This document shows, piece after piece, positions 36,363-48,259 of a stretch of DNA of 64,000 nucleotides. Source of the stretch: Rheinheimera sp. MM224 (GTDB taxonomy: Bacteria; Pseudomonadota; Gammaproteobacteria; Enterobacterales; Alteromonadaceae); contig NZ_OX352320.1 in assembly GCF_947090785.1 (NCBI RefSeq), forward strand, positions 682,001 through 746,000, written 5' to 3'. Under the pieces are notes generated by a model, which worked only from the letters and a program-made list of their open reading frames with translations, did not search any database and was not told the origin of the DNA. How positions within the stretch are numbered: position 1 is the stretch's first letter; each line of letters begins with the position of its first letter. The position numbers and the translations under genes are program-made.

Positions 36363-37085
36363 ATGTTCAGGTTTTTACTGTGTTTTGTTATCTGCTGGGC
36401 TTACGCCGAAAAAGCTGTTGCCAAGGAGGAGTTACGATTTTTAATGCCAGACTATCCGCCATACACCTATCAGGAAAGTGGGCATAATAAGGGCATAGGG
36501 TATGAGGCTGTTGCAGCTATTATGGCGGACTTAGAGCAACCATTTTCGGTGCAGTTAGTGCCTCATTTTGGCCGCGCTATTGTTGAGCTGCAACAAGATA
36601 CAGTCGATGGTTTTTTTCTGGCGACCGAAAGTGATGAACGCAATAAAAATGCTGAGTTTTCTGAAGCTGTATTGACGATCCAATGGACCTGGGTTTGGTT
36701 AAAGCAGCGTACAGATTTGGTGCCAGGCTCCGCAAACTTTAAACATAAAGCGCAAGTATCAGCACAAACCAACAGCAATACGTTCCGCTGGCTGAAAGAA
36801 CATCATTATCAGGTGACCGCGGGCACTACCGATATCCGGGGTTTGTTAAATTTATTGAAATTTAAACGAGTCGACGCCATTTTATTACCAGAGCTGACCA
36901 TAAAAACGCTGATGGCAGAACAAGATATTGATACGGCGTTATTTAGTTTTCAGCAGGAAATTACCTTACCTTTTGCGATTTATATCAATAAAACTTACCT
37001 GAACAATCATCCGCAGTTTATGCAGCAATTAAACGTAGCTATTCGTCGTTATCATGCTCAAGTTCATGATGAACAGTCTCTGTAA
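36363..37085 (+). CDS. periplasmic solute-binding protein family 3, paralogue 1
   Basis: 240 residues with a signal peptide (cleavage near AVAKE). SBP_bac_3 fold: LRFLMPDYPPYTYQESG, GIGYEAVAAIMADLE, FGRAIVELQQDTVDGFFLAT and RVDAILLPELTIK. These solitary proteins, common in Alteromonadales and without a permease gene nearby, may feed a sensor or enzyme instead of a transporter. The 3' end overlaps the next gene, a diverged copy with the same block order. Confidence 0.82.
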   Translation: MFRFLLCFVICWAYAEKAVAKEELRFLMPDYPPYTYQESGHNKGIGYEAVAAIMADLEQPFSVQLVPHFGRAIVELQQDTVDGFFLATESDERNKNAEFSEAVLTIQWTWVWLKQRTDLVPGSANFKHKAQVSAQTNSNTFRWLKEHHYQVTAGTTDIRGLLNLLKFKRVDAILLPELTIKTLMAEQDIDTALFSFQQEITLPFAIYINKTYLNNHPQFMQQLNVAIRRYHAQVHDEQSL

Positions 37086-37812
37086 GTTGCTCAAAATTTT
37101 TATATGCTGCTGTTGGCTTTTAGCAGCCGCAACGGAGGCGAAAGAGCCTTTGCGCATGGCGATGCCAGATTATCCGCCTTATACCTACATACAAGATGGG
37201 AGCTATCATGGTTTTGGCTATGAAGCTTTTGTCAGCATTATGGCCGATCTGCAACAAGACTTTAAAATCGTATCTGAACCGAATTACGGCAGGGCAGTAA
37301 AGGATATGCAAAATCAGGTGGTGGATGGTTTATTTCTGGCGTCTGAAAATGAAGAGCGCAACAAAGTCGCCGAATTTTCTACAGCTGTCGCTTACACAGG
37401 CTGGAGTTGGGTTTGGTTAAAGCAACGCAGCGATTTAAACCCAGATTCTGCTGAGTTTAAGCAAAACGCTATAGTTTCTGCTCAATTAAACAGCAATACC
37501 TATTTATGGCTGTTGAAGCAGCATTATAAAGTTGCGGGTGCTCCAAACAATATCCGCATGTTATTTACCCTATTAAATTCGCGTCGGGTAGATGCCATTC
37601 TGTTACCCGAACTGACAGCAAAAGCCGTGATACAGCAAGAGAAACTCGATCCTGCTTTCTACTCGATACAACTGGAAATACAGCTACCTTTTGGTATTTA
37701 TATCAGCAAAGCCTATATAGCCCGCAATCCGGAGATTATGCCAAAATTAAATCAGGCGATTCTGCGTTACCATCAGCGTCAAAAGATGCCTGCCCCTGCG
37801 CCTTCTCACTAG
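37054..37812 (+). CDS. periplasmic solute-binding protein family 3, paralogue 2
   Basis: 252 residues. Signal peptide (LLKIFICCCWLLAAATEA), then LRMAMPDYPPYTYIQDG, FGYEAFVSIMADLQQ, YGRAVKDMQNQVVDGLFLAS and RVDAILLPELTAKAV. Every block aligns with paralogue 1, so this is a tandem duplication followed by clear divergence. The first ATG overlaps the upstream gene by 32 bases; ATGs at 37066 and 37069 would shorten the overlap. Translation is probably coupled. Confidence 0.8.
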   Translation: MLKFMMNSLCKLLKIFICCCWLLAAATEAKEPLRMAMPDYPPYTYIQDGSYHGFGYEAFVSIMADLQQDFKIVSEPNYGRAVKDMQNQVVDGLFLASENEERNKVAEFSTAVAYTGWSWVWLKQRSDLNPDSAEFKQNAIVSAQLNSNTYLWLLKQHYKVAGAPNNIRMLFTLLNSRRVDAILLPELTAKAVIQQEKLDPAFYSIQLEIQLPFGIYISKAYIARNPEIMPKLNQAILRYHQRQKMPAPAPSH

Positions 37813-37995
37813 TGTTCAAGCTGTTCTTGTTGCGCCACTGAAACTATTTCCGAATTTCTTAATCTGAGTTCTCTGCCATTAGGTTGAGCGTGGAATTTTC
37901 CATGGATTCAGCAGCCAGTCAGGCGCAGCAGACAATATGAATAGTTGCAAAAAGGTGTTGTTCTCCTACAATGGCGCGGCAACTGGAGAGTAGTG

Positions 37996-38721
37996 ATGAA
38001 ATTTTCGGCAGTATTAGCTCTGGCTTTAAGCGCCAGTCCTGTGTTGGCAACCGAGTGGTGGCAAACAAAACAGGATCCAAATAACACTCAGGTGATAGCG
38101 CTGGGCAAAAAGCCTGTGCTTTCTGTAGCCTCTTGCCCGGAAGATACAGCGCTGCGTTATTATCTGAAAGATGAGAAAATAGCTGCGCTGCAAAACACCT
38201 GGTACCAACAAGCCAGTCGCGAACCTAACACCGCTTTATATCGTTGGGTCTATGGTCCTACGTTGTCCGAAAGGTTAGAAAAAGCAGTATGGCCAGGTGA
38301 CGAAGCTTTAATCAAAGCTGCATCTTTAGGCGCAGTACAACAACTGACAATGGAATTTCCTCAGTCTGAACAAGACAATTTAGCCTTTGAAGATGTGCTG
38401 GTTTTTAATCTGCAATTTGCTGGTTTTACTGCCGATCATAAGCCGGATTTACGTATTAATCTGGACAGAGATTTAAGCCGGGTCGCTGGTGTAGGTGACT
38501 TGGATTTAGCGCTAAATCATCGATTAGCCAATAATATTTGTGTGGTGCATAGCCTGAATGAACTGGCAAAAGACAAAGAGGTTGAGCTGAAAATCAAAGG
38601 CAAAACGGTACCACATCTGAAAATCAGTTCTGAAGCCGTCGCCAGCCAGTTGTGCCTGGTAGAAATTCATCAGCAGCAGGTTGTAAAAGGTTCGCTGACT
38701 TTGCCTGTGACTCAGTGTTAA
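37996..38721 (+). CDS. exported hypothetical protein (241 aa)
   Basis: From MKFSAVLALALSASPVLA with GGAGAG upstream; the longer frame lacks a ribosome site. A signal peptide ends after LATE. The mature part begins WWQTKQDPNNTQVIALGKK and has four cysteines (SCPED, NICVV, QLCLV, TQC) that could form two disulfides in the periplasm. No family recognised. Single gene, convergent with the chemoreceptor gene, with a perfect hairpin between. Confidence 0.75.
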   Translation: MKFSAVLALALSASPVLATEWWQTKQDPNNTQVIALGKKPVLSVASCPEDTALRYYLKDEKIAALQNTWYQQASREPNTALYRWVYGPTLSERLEKAVWPGDEALIKAASLGAVQQLTMEFPQSEQDNLAFEDVLVFNLQFAGFTADHKPDLRINLDRDLSRVAGVGDLDLALNHRLANNICVVHSLNELAKDKEVELKIKGKTVPHLKISSEAVASQLCLVEIHQQQVVKGSLTLPVTQC

Positions 38722-38744
38722 AGATGCCTCATCCGAGGCATCTT
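38721..38744. terminator. perfect hairpin between convergent genes
   Basis: AAGATGCCTC-ATCC-GAGGCATCTT, ten paired bases, overlapping the stop codon of the plus-strand gene by one base. T-runs are weak on both sides. Confidence 0.65.
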
Positions 38745-38754
38745 GGTGTTGCAA

Positions 38755-41134
<2,380 letters not shown>

Positions 41135-41878
41135 TTATTTCCAATACTGTTCCACTGTGATCTGACCGGGGTCGCGGCGTAAATTCTTTTTCAGGCCAAG
41201 GCTTTCTAATACGGCTTTGGTTTCAGTGATCATTTGTGGATTACCGCACAATAGTACCTGAGACTCTGTATCCAGACTCTGACCACAGACCTGTTGCAGT
41301 TTAGCGCTGCTGATTAAGTCCGGAATACGTTGCTGGAAAGCGCCAGCGTAAGCTTCTCTTGTGACTATCGGCTGATAATGCAGTTGTGTCCCATGACGTT
41401 GTTGAAATTGACTAATCAGGGGCTGGTAAGCCAGTTCTGCAGCAAAACGTACACTGTGCAGCAGCACTATAGAAGAAAAGCGTTGCCACGGAGTTTCTGT
41501 GCCGAGCATGGATAAATAAGGGCCAATACCAGTACCTGTTGAAATCAACCACAGGGTTTTACCATCAGGCACTTCATCCAGAATAAAAAAGCCGCTGGCA
41601 GGCTGACTGACTTGCACTGTATCACCTGGCTTTAGCTGCTGTAGCAGAGGGGTTAGTAAACCATCGGCCACAGTGCTGATTAAAAACTCCTGCTCTGTGT
41701 CGCCAGGGCTATTCAGCAGTGAATAGGCACGTTGTACTCTGCCATCCGCTGTATCCAAAGCCAGCCGGACAAACTGACCCGCGATAAAATCAAAAGCTTC
41801 TGTCTGCACCCGCAGGCTGAATAAAGTGTCAGTCCAGTGTGTATTTGCCGTTACTGTACCGCTAAGCCACTGTGCCAT
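41135..41878 (-). CDS. fpr: ferredoxin/flavodoxin-NADP+ reductase
   Basis: 247-residue FAD enzyme passing electrons between NADPH and ferredoxin or flavodoxin. The FAD site is RAYSLLNSPG (R-x-Y-S), the NADP-binding loop is STGTGIGPYLSML, and the C-terminus is the short EQYWK as in E. coli Fpr, where the terminal aromatic stacks on FAD. Cytosolic and monocistronic. In E. coli it is SoxRS-controlled; no SoxS box was identified here. Confidence 0.92.
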   Translation of the reverse strand: MAQWLSGTVTANTHWTDTLFSLRVQTEAFDFIAGQFVRLALDTADGRVQRAYSLLNSPGDTEQEFLISTVADGLLTPLLQQLKPGDTVQVSQPASGFFILDEVPDGKTLWLISTGTGIGPYLSMLGTETPWQRFSSIVLLHSVRFAAELAYQPLISQFQQRHGTQLHYQPIVTREAYAGAFQQRIPDLISSAKLQQVCGQSLDTESQVLLCGNPQMITETKAVLESLGLKKNLRRDPGQITVEQYWK

Positions 41879-41976
41879 CTGTTATTTCCTGTCGGATTGC
41901 CTGAAACAAGACTAACAAAATTGCACTTATATACAAGCCTGATACTCAGGTTGTCTGAAGCTTGCTTTGCTGACGA

Positions 41977-42003
41977 AAAAAAGCCCGGACAACCGGGCTT
42001 TTG
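41977..42003 (-). terminator. terminator for the S9 peptidase gene
   Basis: AAAAGCCCGG-ACAA-CCGGGCTTTT, a perfect ten-base stem. On the minus strand it is followed by a T-run, six bases after the peptidase stop. Confidence 0.88.
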
Positions 42004-42008
42004 CATTG

Positions 42009-44078
42009 TTAGTTTGAACTGGTTTTGTATTGATTAAACCAGGCCAGAATGTATTCAATCTTGGTGATCATCCGGCTGGGTTTATTGGCAATACCATGAG
42101 GTGAGCCTGGAATACGCACCATCACTGTGTCGACTTTGCGGATTTTCAGCGCCTGATAAAACTGCTCGGACTCACTGATTGGTGTACGTCTGTCAGCCTC
42201 GCCTGTCATCAACATAGTAGGAGTAGTGACATTACCCACCAGCGACAAAGGGGATCGTTTCCAGTAATGCTCGACGTTTTCCCAAGGCACACCAGGGAAC
42301 TGATGGAAGGTTTGATACAGGTAACTGTCGCCCGTCAGTACTTTACTCAGCCAGTTGATAATAGGTTTTACCACAGCCGCAGCTTTGTAGCGCTGAGTTA
42401 AACCCACAGCATAAGCAGTGGCAATACCGCCGGCAGAACCACCAGCGATAAAGAGGTTATCTTTATCGACAAAACCCAGATCAATCATCGCATTGACGCC
42501 TGAATCGTGGTCAGCGTAATCTTCAGGTGAGCTGTATTTGCCGTGTAATAACATGGCAAAACGTTCGCCGTAAGATGAACTGCCTCTGTGGTTGTCGTAA
42601 AACACCACATAACCTTCTTTAGCAAAACGCTGCATTTCAGCACTGAAATGTGGGCCATAAGCTAAATGTGGGCCACCGTGAATTTCCAGCATCATCGGGT
42701 ATTTTTTCTTCGGGTCAAAATCTGGTGGTGTGATATACCATCCCTGGATGGGTTCACCATCAAAAGATGATTTGTAATTAATTTCATGCACTTGCCCTAG
42801 TTTTTTATGACCAAGTACATCTTCGTTTAATGCCGTTAAAGTGCGGGTTTTACCATCAACAATCACAGCCACATCGGCTGGCCGTTGTGCATTGCCCTGA
42901 GTAAAGGCAATGACTTCATTGGCAACACTGTACTCGCCGCTTAAATAAGGCTGAGGTAAACCTGCGCCGGACAGCTGATCCGTTAACTGCTCTAACTTGC
43001 CGGATAAAGACACGGAAGAAAGAGTGCGTTTGCCTTTATCATCAAACTGGATCACCAGACTGCTGTTATCCAGCCACTGTGGATTTTCGACGTCTCTATC
43101 CAGCTCTTTGGTCAGATCTTTAATTTCGCCTGAGCGCCAGTCCATTAGTTTTAATTTGCCGTTGGTATAAGGCACTTTTTCATTATTACCCCAGACAAAA
43201 GCCAGATACTTGCCATCGGGTGAAAATACGGCCGACGTTTCCTGGCCCGCCATACTGGTCAGCTGCTTTAACTGACTGTTGGCCAGAGTGAACTGATACA
43301 GGTCACTGTCTCGTGGCTGGTATTCCCAGTCTTTGCTGGTATTGGCCGAAAAAATCAGTGCTTTGCCGTCCGGCGTCCAGCTTAAATCTGAGCCGTAGTT
43401 AAAATCACCGTCAGTCAGCTTGCGTTCTTTACCCCCAGTGGAGGGTAAAACAAAAACATGACGAAACTCTGATTTTAAAAAGCCCTGACCATCAGCCTGA
43501 TACTGAGCCCGTTCAATCAACACTGCGGGTTCAGACCACTTAGCTCCTTCAGGTTTCTTCGGCATTTTAGTCGCCTTAGCCAGTTTGGTGGGCTGAGCCG
43601 GAACATTCATCGTAAAGGCCAGTTGTTCGCCATCTGGTGACCAGTTTAAATTGCCCGGGCTTTTGGAGAGCTGGCTGACTAAAGCAGTTTTGTTTTCTTT
43701 GACATAATGCACATGGATTTGGCGCGAACCTGAGCGATCAGAAATAAAGGCTATACGGCTACCATCTTCAGACCAGCGTGGACTGCCGTAGTTAAACTGA
43801 TCAACAAATAAAGGACTTTGATGGCCAGTTTTTACATCCAGCAGCCATAAACTGCTGTGGGTACCGTCCGTCATAATATCGTTGCTGTTACGCACGTAAA
43901 CTACTTGTTTGCCGTCAGGCGACACTTGCGGATCGTTGGCATATTCCAGAGCAAAAATATCTTCAGATTCAAAGTACTGGCTTGTTGCAGTTGAAGCAAA
44001 AACGGGCAAAGCACAAAGCAAGGTCGCGCTTGCGATGCAGGAGTAAATAAAAGGCGCAAAGGCCTGGGGCTTTTTCAT
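42009..44078 (-). CDS. exported S9-family prolyl oligopeptidase/acylaminoacyl peptidase
   Basis: 689 residues with a signal peptide (IYSCIASATLLCALPVFA). A beta-propeller with WD40-like TolB repeats (SPDGKQVVYVRN, SEDGSRIAFISD, SPDGEQLAFTM, TPDGKALIFSA, SPDGKYLAFVW) is followed by an alpha/beta hydrolase domain. The triad is S548 in GGSAGGIATAY, D629 in GEADRRTP and H661 in GSPHGI. Likely degrades short peptides in the periplasm. Single gene. Confidence 0.93.
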   Translation of the reverse strand: MKKPQAFAPFIYSCIASATLLCALPVFASTATSQYFESEDIFALEYANDPQVSPDGKQVVYVRNSNDIMTDGTHSSLWLLDVKTGHQSPLFVDQFNYGSPRWSEDGSRIAFISDRSGSRQIHVHYVKENKTALVSQLSKSPGNLNWSPDGEQLAFTMNVPAQPTKLAKATKMPKKPEGAKWSEPAVLIERAQYQADGQGFLKSEFRHVFVLPSTGGKERKLTDGDFNYGSDLSWTPDGKALIFSANTSKDWEYQPRDSDLYQFTLANSQLKQLTSMAGQETSAVFSPDGKYLAFVWGNNEKVPYTNGKLKLMDWRSGEIKDLTKELDRDVENPQWLDNSSLVIQFDDKGKRTLSSVSLSGKLEQLTDQLSGAGLPQPYLSGEYSVANEVIAFTQGNAQRPADVAVIVDGKTRTLTALNEDVLGHKKLGQVHEINYKSSFDGEPIQGWYITPPDFDPKKKYPMMLEIHGGPHLAYGPHFSAEMQRFAKEGYVVFYDNHRGSSSYGERFAMLLHGKYSSPEDYADHDSGVNAMIDLGFVDKDNLFIAGGSAGGIATAYAVGLTQRYKAAAVVKPIINWLSKVLTGDSYLYQTFHQFPGVPWENVEHYWKRSPLSLVGNVTTPTMLMTGEADRRTPISESEQFYQALKIRKVDTVMVRIPGSPHGIANKPSRMITKIEYILAWFNQYKTSSN

Positions 44079-44281
44079 TGTTAAACCTCTTCTGATAAGA
44101 CAGTCAACAAACTAACCTGCCTTACTGCATTGCACAAATTGCCAGCGACCAAAACCTGAATTTAAGCGTTCAGTTTGTGTTGTTATCTCGCTGTAAGCCA
44201 GAATCCACGGCCTTAGTGGCTGGATTTTATAGCCTGTTTTGTTTACACTGGCGCTATCCATTCTTTTGTCTGTAGTGCCTT

Positions 44282-45316
44282 ATGTCGTTAAAAAGCCTGA
44301 GTGTTTTTGCCTTTCTTCTTGTTGGTTTAACCGCCTGTAGTCAACCCGATCAAATACAACGTATTTCAGGTCCAGCCCAAGGATCTACCTTTACTGTCAG
44401 CTTTTGGAGCGAACATGAGCTGGATAAAAGTAGCTTAGAAACTCAGTTAAAAGACGAATTGGATCGAATTGATTTGCTGATGTCGAATTACAGACCTGAC
44501 TCTGTGATTGAAGCTTTTAATGCTCAACAGAGCCAGAACCCTGTTGAAGTAGGTGACGAGCTGGTGCAACTGGTGGAAATTGCCAGACAAGTGTCGACTT
44601 ACAGTGAAGGTTGTTATGATTTAACGGTAAAACCTTATTTCGAGCTGTGGGGCTTTCGTGGTGATAAATTAACCAAACCCAGTGCTGAGCAAATTCAGGC
44701 GTTAAAGCTAACTATTGGTTTAGACAAGGTAAAGAGTACTGAAACCAGTCTGACCAAACTCAACCCGGCGTTAAGAGTGGATGTGTCCTCTATAGCGCAG
44801 GGTTATACAGTAGGCCAACTGGCTAAAATTCTTGATAAGGCTGGTATTCAAAACTATCTGGTGGAAGTTGGGGGCGAACTGGTCAGTAAAGGTAAAAAAC
44901 CGGAAGCTAAGGCCTGGCGTGTTGCTATTGAAAAACCTTTACCTGACTCGCAAAAATTACAAAAAATCATCAGTGTGCAGCAGGATGAGCCTTTATCTAT
45001 TATGACATCAGGCACTTACCGTCACTTTTATGATCAGGATGGTGTACGTTACAGTCATGTACTTGACGCACGCACCGGAACACCTGTGACTCATGCTACA
45101 GTGTCTACGACCATCTTAATTCCTGATCCGACATGGGGGGATGCCTGGTCTACTGCCTTTTTATGTATGGGTAGTGAGCAGGGACTGAAGGTGGCGGATG
45201 AACTGAAATTACCTGTGTTATTTATTGATCAGCAAGGTGCTGATTTTATTGAAAAACCAAGCAAAGCTTTAACTGAAGCTCTGTCTTCAGGTACAGCGTT
45301 CAGCTTCGTGGAGTAA
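44282..45316 (+). CDS. apbE: FAD:protein FMN transferase lipoprotein
   Basis: 344 residues. Lipoprotein signal with lipobox LTAC (lipidated Cys 19). ApbE/Ftp fold: GPAQGSTFTVSFW, DRIDLLMSNYRPDSVIEAFN, VDVSSIAQGYTVGQLA, VEVGGELVSKG and the metal-site SHVLDARTGTPV. It attaches FMN to threonine in Na+-NQR or Rnf subunits from the periplasmic side; those genes are not in the window. Six bases before yihY, so possibly one transcript with the yihY-pip-dtd series. Confidence 0.94.
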   Translation: MSLKSLSVFAFLLVGLTACSQPDQIQRISGPAQGSTFTVSFWSEHELDKSSLETQLKDELDRIDLLMSNYRPDSVIEAFNAQQSQNPVEVGDELVQLVEIARQVSTYSEGCYDLTVKPYFELWGFRGDKLTKPSAEQIQALKLTIGLDKVKSTETSLTKLNPALRVDVSSIAQGYTVGQLAKILDKAGIQNYLVEVGGELVSKGKKPEAKAWRVAIEKPLPDSQKLQKIISVQQDEPLSIMTSGTYRHFYDQDGVRYSHVLDARTGTPVTHATVSTTILIPDPTWGDAWSTAFLCMGSEQGLKVADELKLPVLFIDQQGADFIEKPSKALTEALSSGTAFSFVE

Positions 45317-45322
45317 AACCTG

Positions 45323-46213
45323 ATGGCACAAGGATGGGACAAAGAGAAGCTGCAGTTGTGGCGCTCAAAGAGCAATGATTTTTTAAACTTGTATCTCAAG
45401 CGTTGCCAACAGGACCAGATCAATGTGATTGGTGGTTACCTGGCTTATATCTCGTTATTGTCTCTGGTGCCTTTTATTGCGGTGATGTTTTCCGTGATGG
45501 GCGCTTTTCCTATGTTTGCTGAATTACGCGACCAGCTGGAAGCCTTTTTATATGCCAATGTGGCGCCTGCGAAAGGCGATGACTTACGTTTGTATATTGC
45601 CGGGTTCGTTGAAAATATTGGCAAAATGACAGCCGTAGGTATAGGAGCTTTGGTGGTTGTGGCGCTGATGCTGATCCACAATATCGATAAAACCATCAAC
45701 AGCATATTCCGTATTAAAAAACGGCCACGGCTGATTATTTCGTTTTCGATTTATTGGATGGTGCTGACCTTTGGTCCTATTCTGCTTGGGGCCTCCATTG
45801 CTGTCACCTCTTATATTTTGTCCTTCTCTAGCCTGGCTGAAGGCTACACTCCGGGGTTAAGCAGCGTACTGCTGGCACTGACACCTTATGTGTTTTCTAT
45901 TTTGGCTTTTTTCCTGCTGTATCTGGTCGTGCCTAATGCCAAAGTGCAGTATCGCCATGCATTGATTGGCGCTGTAGCCGCCAGCGTTATGTTTGAATTG
46001 TTGAAAAAAGGTTTTGCCCTTTATATCACCCATTTTCCATCCTATCAGGCCATTTATGGTGCTTTAGCTTTGGTGCCAATCTTATTTTTGTGGATCTATC
46101 TGGTGTGGTTAGTGGTGTTAATAGGCGCTGAGTTAACGGCTTTGTTGGAAGAGCTTTATCTGCAGGCAGCCTCTGAAACAGAAAAACTAGCCGAAAAGGA
46201 CAGCACCGCATGA
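45323..46213 (+). CDS. yihY: YihY/BrkB-family inner-membrane protein
   Basis: 296 residues, about six spans. Family blocks: QINVIGGYLAYISLLSLVPF at the first span, NIDKTINSIFRIKKRP after the second, and FLWIYLVWLVVLIGAELTALLEE near the end. Function unsettled; once called RNase BN by error. Overlaps pip by four bases (ATGA). In E. coli yihY also sits next to dtd (yihZ) and yiiD, and the same partners are found here. Confidence 0.92.
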   Translation: MAQGWDKEKLQLWRSKSNDFLNLYLKRCQQDQINVIGGYLAYISLLSLVPFIAVMFSVMGAFPMFAELRDQLEAFLYANVAPAKGDDLRLYIAGFVENIGKMTAVGIGALVVVALMLIHNIDKTINSIFRIKKRPRLIISFSIYWMVLTFGPILLGASIAVTSYILSFSSLAEGYTPGLSSVLLALTPYVFSILAFFLLYLVVPNAKVQYRHALIGAVAASVMFELLKKGFALYITHFPSYQAIYGALALVPILFLWIYLVWLVVLIGAELTALLEELYLQAASETEKLAEKDSTA

Positions 46214-47187
46214 ATACAGCTGCGCCTCTAGAGCCTTTTAGCACCGAATGGCTCCAAACTCCTGATCATCAGCAGATTTATCTGGAACAAAGTGGTAACC
46301 CTCAGGGTATTCCGGTGATTTATTGTCATGGTGGACCAGGCGGAGGTAGCTCACCTTTTCACCGTCAGCTGTTTGATCCGGCTTTGTACCATATTATTAT
46401 TTTTGATCAGCGAGGCTGTGGTTTATCTACTCCGGCTTTGCAGTTGGAAAGCAACAGCACTCAACATCTGATCGCCGACATGGAACAAATCCGCCAGCAT
46501 CTGGGTATTTCGAAATGGCTGGTCGCTGGTGGTTCCTGGGGCAGCACTCTGGCTTTGGCATATGGCCAGGCTTATCCGCAACATTGTCTGGGTTTTATTT
46601 TGCGGGGCATTTTCCTTGGACGTGAACAGGATATCGACTGGCTGTACCGGGCAGGCTTTGGTGCTAGTCAGGTTTTTCCTGATTATTATCAGGATTTTAT
46701 CAAGCCAATCGCTCATCTTTCATCGCTGGATGTTCTGCAGGCCTACCAGTTACAGCTGCATCACGAAGATGAAGCTGTCCGTTTAGAGGCGGCTTTGGCC
46801 TGGAGTATCTGGGAATCCCGTATTGCCACTTTGCTACCTAACGAATTTGCCCGCAGTGGCGAAATGGATGCGCAGTCTGCTTTAGCTTTGGCACTGATTG
46901 AACATCATTATTTTCAGCATCAGTGTTTTTTTGAACCCGATCAGCTGCTGAATAACATACATAAAATCAGTCATTTACCTTGCCAGGTCGTGCATGGCCG
47001 TTACGATATGATCTGCAAAGCCGAAAATGCCTTTAGTTTGGTTTCGCTCTGGCCTGGTGCACAGCTGAATTGGGTGGTGGATGCTGGTCACTCCGCGTCT
47101 GAAGTGGGCATAGCTAACGCTTTGTATCAAGCCAGTTTGGTGATGGCGAAGATGTTAACGTCTGTGGAAATGGAAGTCGTCGTATGA
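46210..47187 (+). CDS. pip: prolyl iminopeptidase
   Basis: 325 residues, alpha/beta hydrolase family S33, removing N-terminal proline. The oxyanion segment is [12 protein letters not shown] with [11 protein letters not shown]. The nucleophile is S109 in [15 protein letters not shown], and the C-terminal Asp and His lie in [11 protein letters not shown] and [10 protein letters not shown]. No signal peptide. Four-base overlaps with yihY upstream and dtd downstream indicate a translationally coupled operon. Confidence 0.92.
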   Translation: MNTAAPLEPFSTEWLQTPDHQQIYLEQSGNPQGIPVIYCHGGPGGGSSPFHRQLFDPALYHIIIFDQRGCGLSTPALQLESNSTQHLIADMEQIRQHLGISKWLVAGGSWGSTLALAYGQAYPQHCLGFILRGIFLGREQDIDWLYRAGFGASQVFPDYYQDFIKPIAHLSSLDVLQAYQLQLHHEDEAVRLEAALAWSIWESRIATLLPNEFARSGEMDAQSALALALIEHHYFQHQCFFEPDQLLNNIHKISHLPCQVVHGRYDMICKAENAFSLVSLWPGAQLNWVVDAGHSASEVGIANALYQASLVMAKMLTSVEMEVVV

Positions 47188-47621
47188 AAGCACTCATTCA
47201 GCGCGTCAGTTCGGCCAGCGTTACTGTTGATCAACAGCTGGTTGGTGCCATCAATACAGGTTTACTGGTGCTGCTTGGCGTAGAAAAAGATGACACAGAG
47301 CAACAACTCAAAAAGCTGGCAGAGAAAGTACTGAAATACAGAGTGTTTTCTGATGAAAACGGCAAAATGAATCTGAATGTGCAACAAGCTGGTGGTGCTT
47401 TGTTAGTGGTATCACAATTTACTTTAGCGGCAGATACCAATTCGGGCTTAAGACCCAGTTTTTCTACCGCAGCTCATCCTGATAACGCATTGAAGTTGTA
47501 TCAGGATTTTGTTACTTACTGCAGAAGTTTTGGTATTGAGGTAGCTACAGGTCAGTTTGGTGCTGATATGCAGGTAGCGTTGGTGAACAACGGGCCCGTC
47601 ACCTTTTTGTTAAACAGTTAA
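47184..47621 (+). CDS. dtd: D-aminoacyl-tRNA deacylase
   Basis: 145-residue homodimeric enzyme hydrolysing D-aminoacyl-tRNA and glycyl-tRNA(Ala). Shows [16 protein letters not shown], the catalytic SQFTL (residues 77-81) and the cross-subunit motif NNGPVT (135-140), plus [12 protein letters not shown]. Overlaps pip by four bases (ATGA) and the convergent speE-like gene by twelve bases at its 3' end. Confidence 0.95.
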   Translation: MKALIQRVSSASVTVDQQLVGAINTGLLVLLGVEKDDTEQQLKKLAEKVLKYRVFSDENGKMNLNVQQAGGALLVVSQFTLAADTNSGLRPSFSTAAHPDNALKLYQDFVTYCRSFGIEVATGQFGADMQVALVNNGPVTFLLNS

Positions 47622-48224
47622 CGGACTAATTTCGTACACCAGATTCAGATAACCTTCGGCTTGGTGGCACTGATAGCTGCGGCCCGTTAGCAAAGCTTCC
47701 AACAGCGGCTGATAGTCGGGTTGTGACAAATTGATCCAAATAGTGCCCACTTGCTCTAATGTTTTTTGCATCGCCTGTTGCCAGCCTGCAAAAAGCGGAT
47801 AAATATCCCAGATCACGAAAGGGAATTGTAGCTGATTATTGTGCAGAAAGTCCTGCGCTGGTAACGCCAGCAATTCTTCTTTACCTCTAAGGCAAAAAAA
47901 ACGCTGATAAGCATCGATCACCGCCTGGTTCATCTCCACCGTCAGCAATTTGGTATTCGGCAATGTTGTGGTTATAAAGCGGTTGATATCCCCACCACCC
48001 AAACCCAGCTGCAAAACTGATTCTGGTTTAAGTTGTTGTAATGACATCAGAATAGGAACCAGATGCGCAGAAAGTGTGGATGCCGGTGCCAACTGATTCA
48101 TTTTACTTTGCATGATCCCATCCAGATAAAGGCATAAAAAAGAGCCTTCTTCTGTCAGCTCCAGCCGGGGAGGACCAGACTGAAACCAGACTAACTGTTG
48201 TATAGCACTTAGTTTTTGTTCCAC
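47610..48224 (-). CDS. spermidine-synthase-like methyltransferase-fold protein
   Basis: 204 residues with the SAM-like fold: [20 protein letters not shown] (nucleotide loop, about residues 66-85), [19 protein letters not shown] and [12 protein letters not shown]. Resembles short SpeE-family proteins lacking the N-terminal beta domain. Spermidine synthesis is not established because residues for putrescine binding are not evident. Divergent from the MadA/YiiD-type gene, convergent with dtd. Confidence 0.75.
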   Translation of the reverse strand: MEQKLSAIQQLVWFQSGPPRLELTEEGSFLCLYLDGIMQSKMNQLAPASTLSAHLVPILMSLQQLKPESVLQLGLGGGDINRFITTTLPNTKLLTVEMNQAVIDAYQRFFCLRGKEELLALPAQDFLHNNQLQFPFVIWDIYPLFAGWQQAMQKTLEQVGTIWINLSQPDYQPLLEALLTGRSYQCHQAEGYLNLVYEISPLTV

Positions 48225-48259
48225 AATACCCTCAAATCAACGGACTACAGGACCACAAT

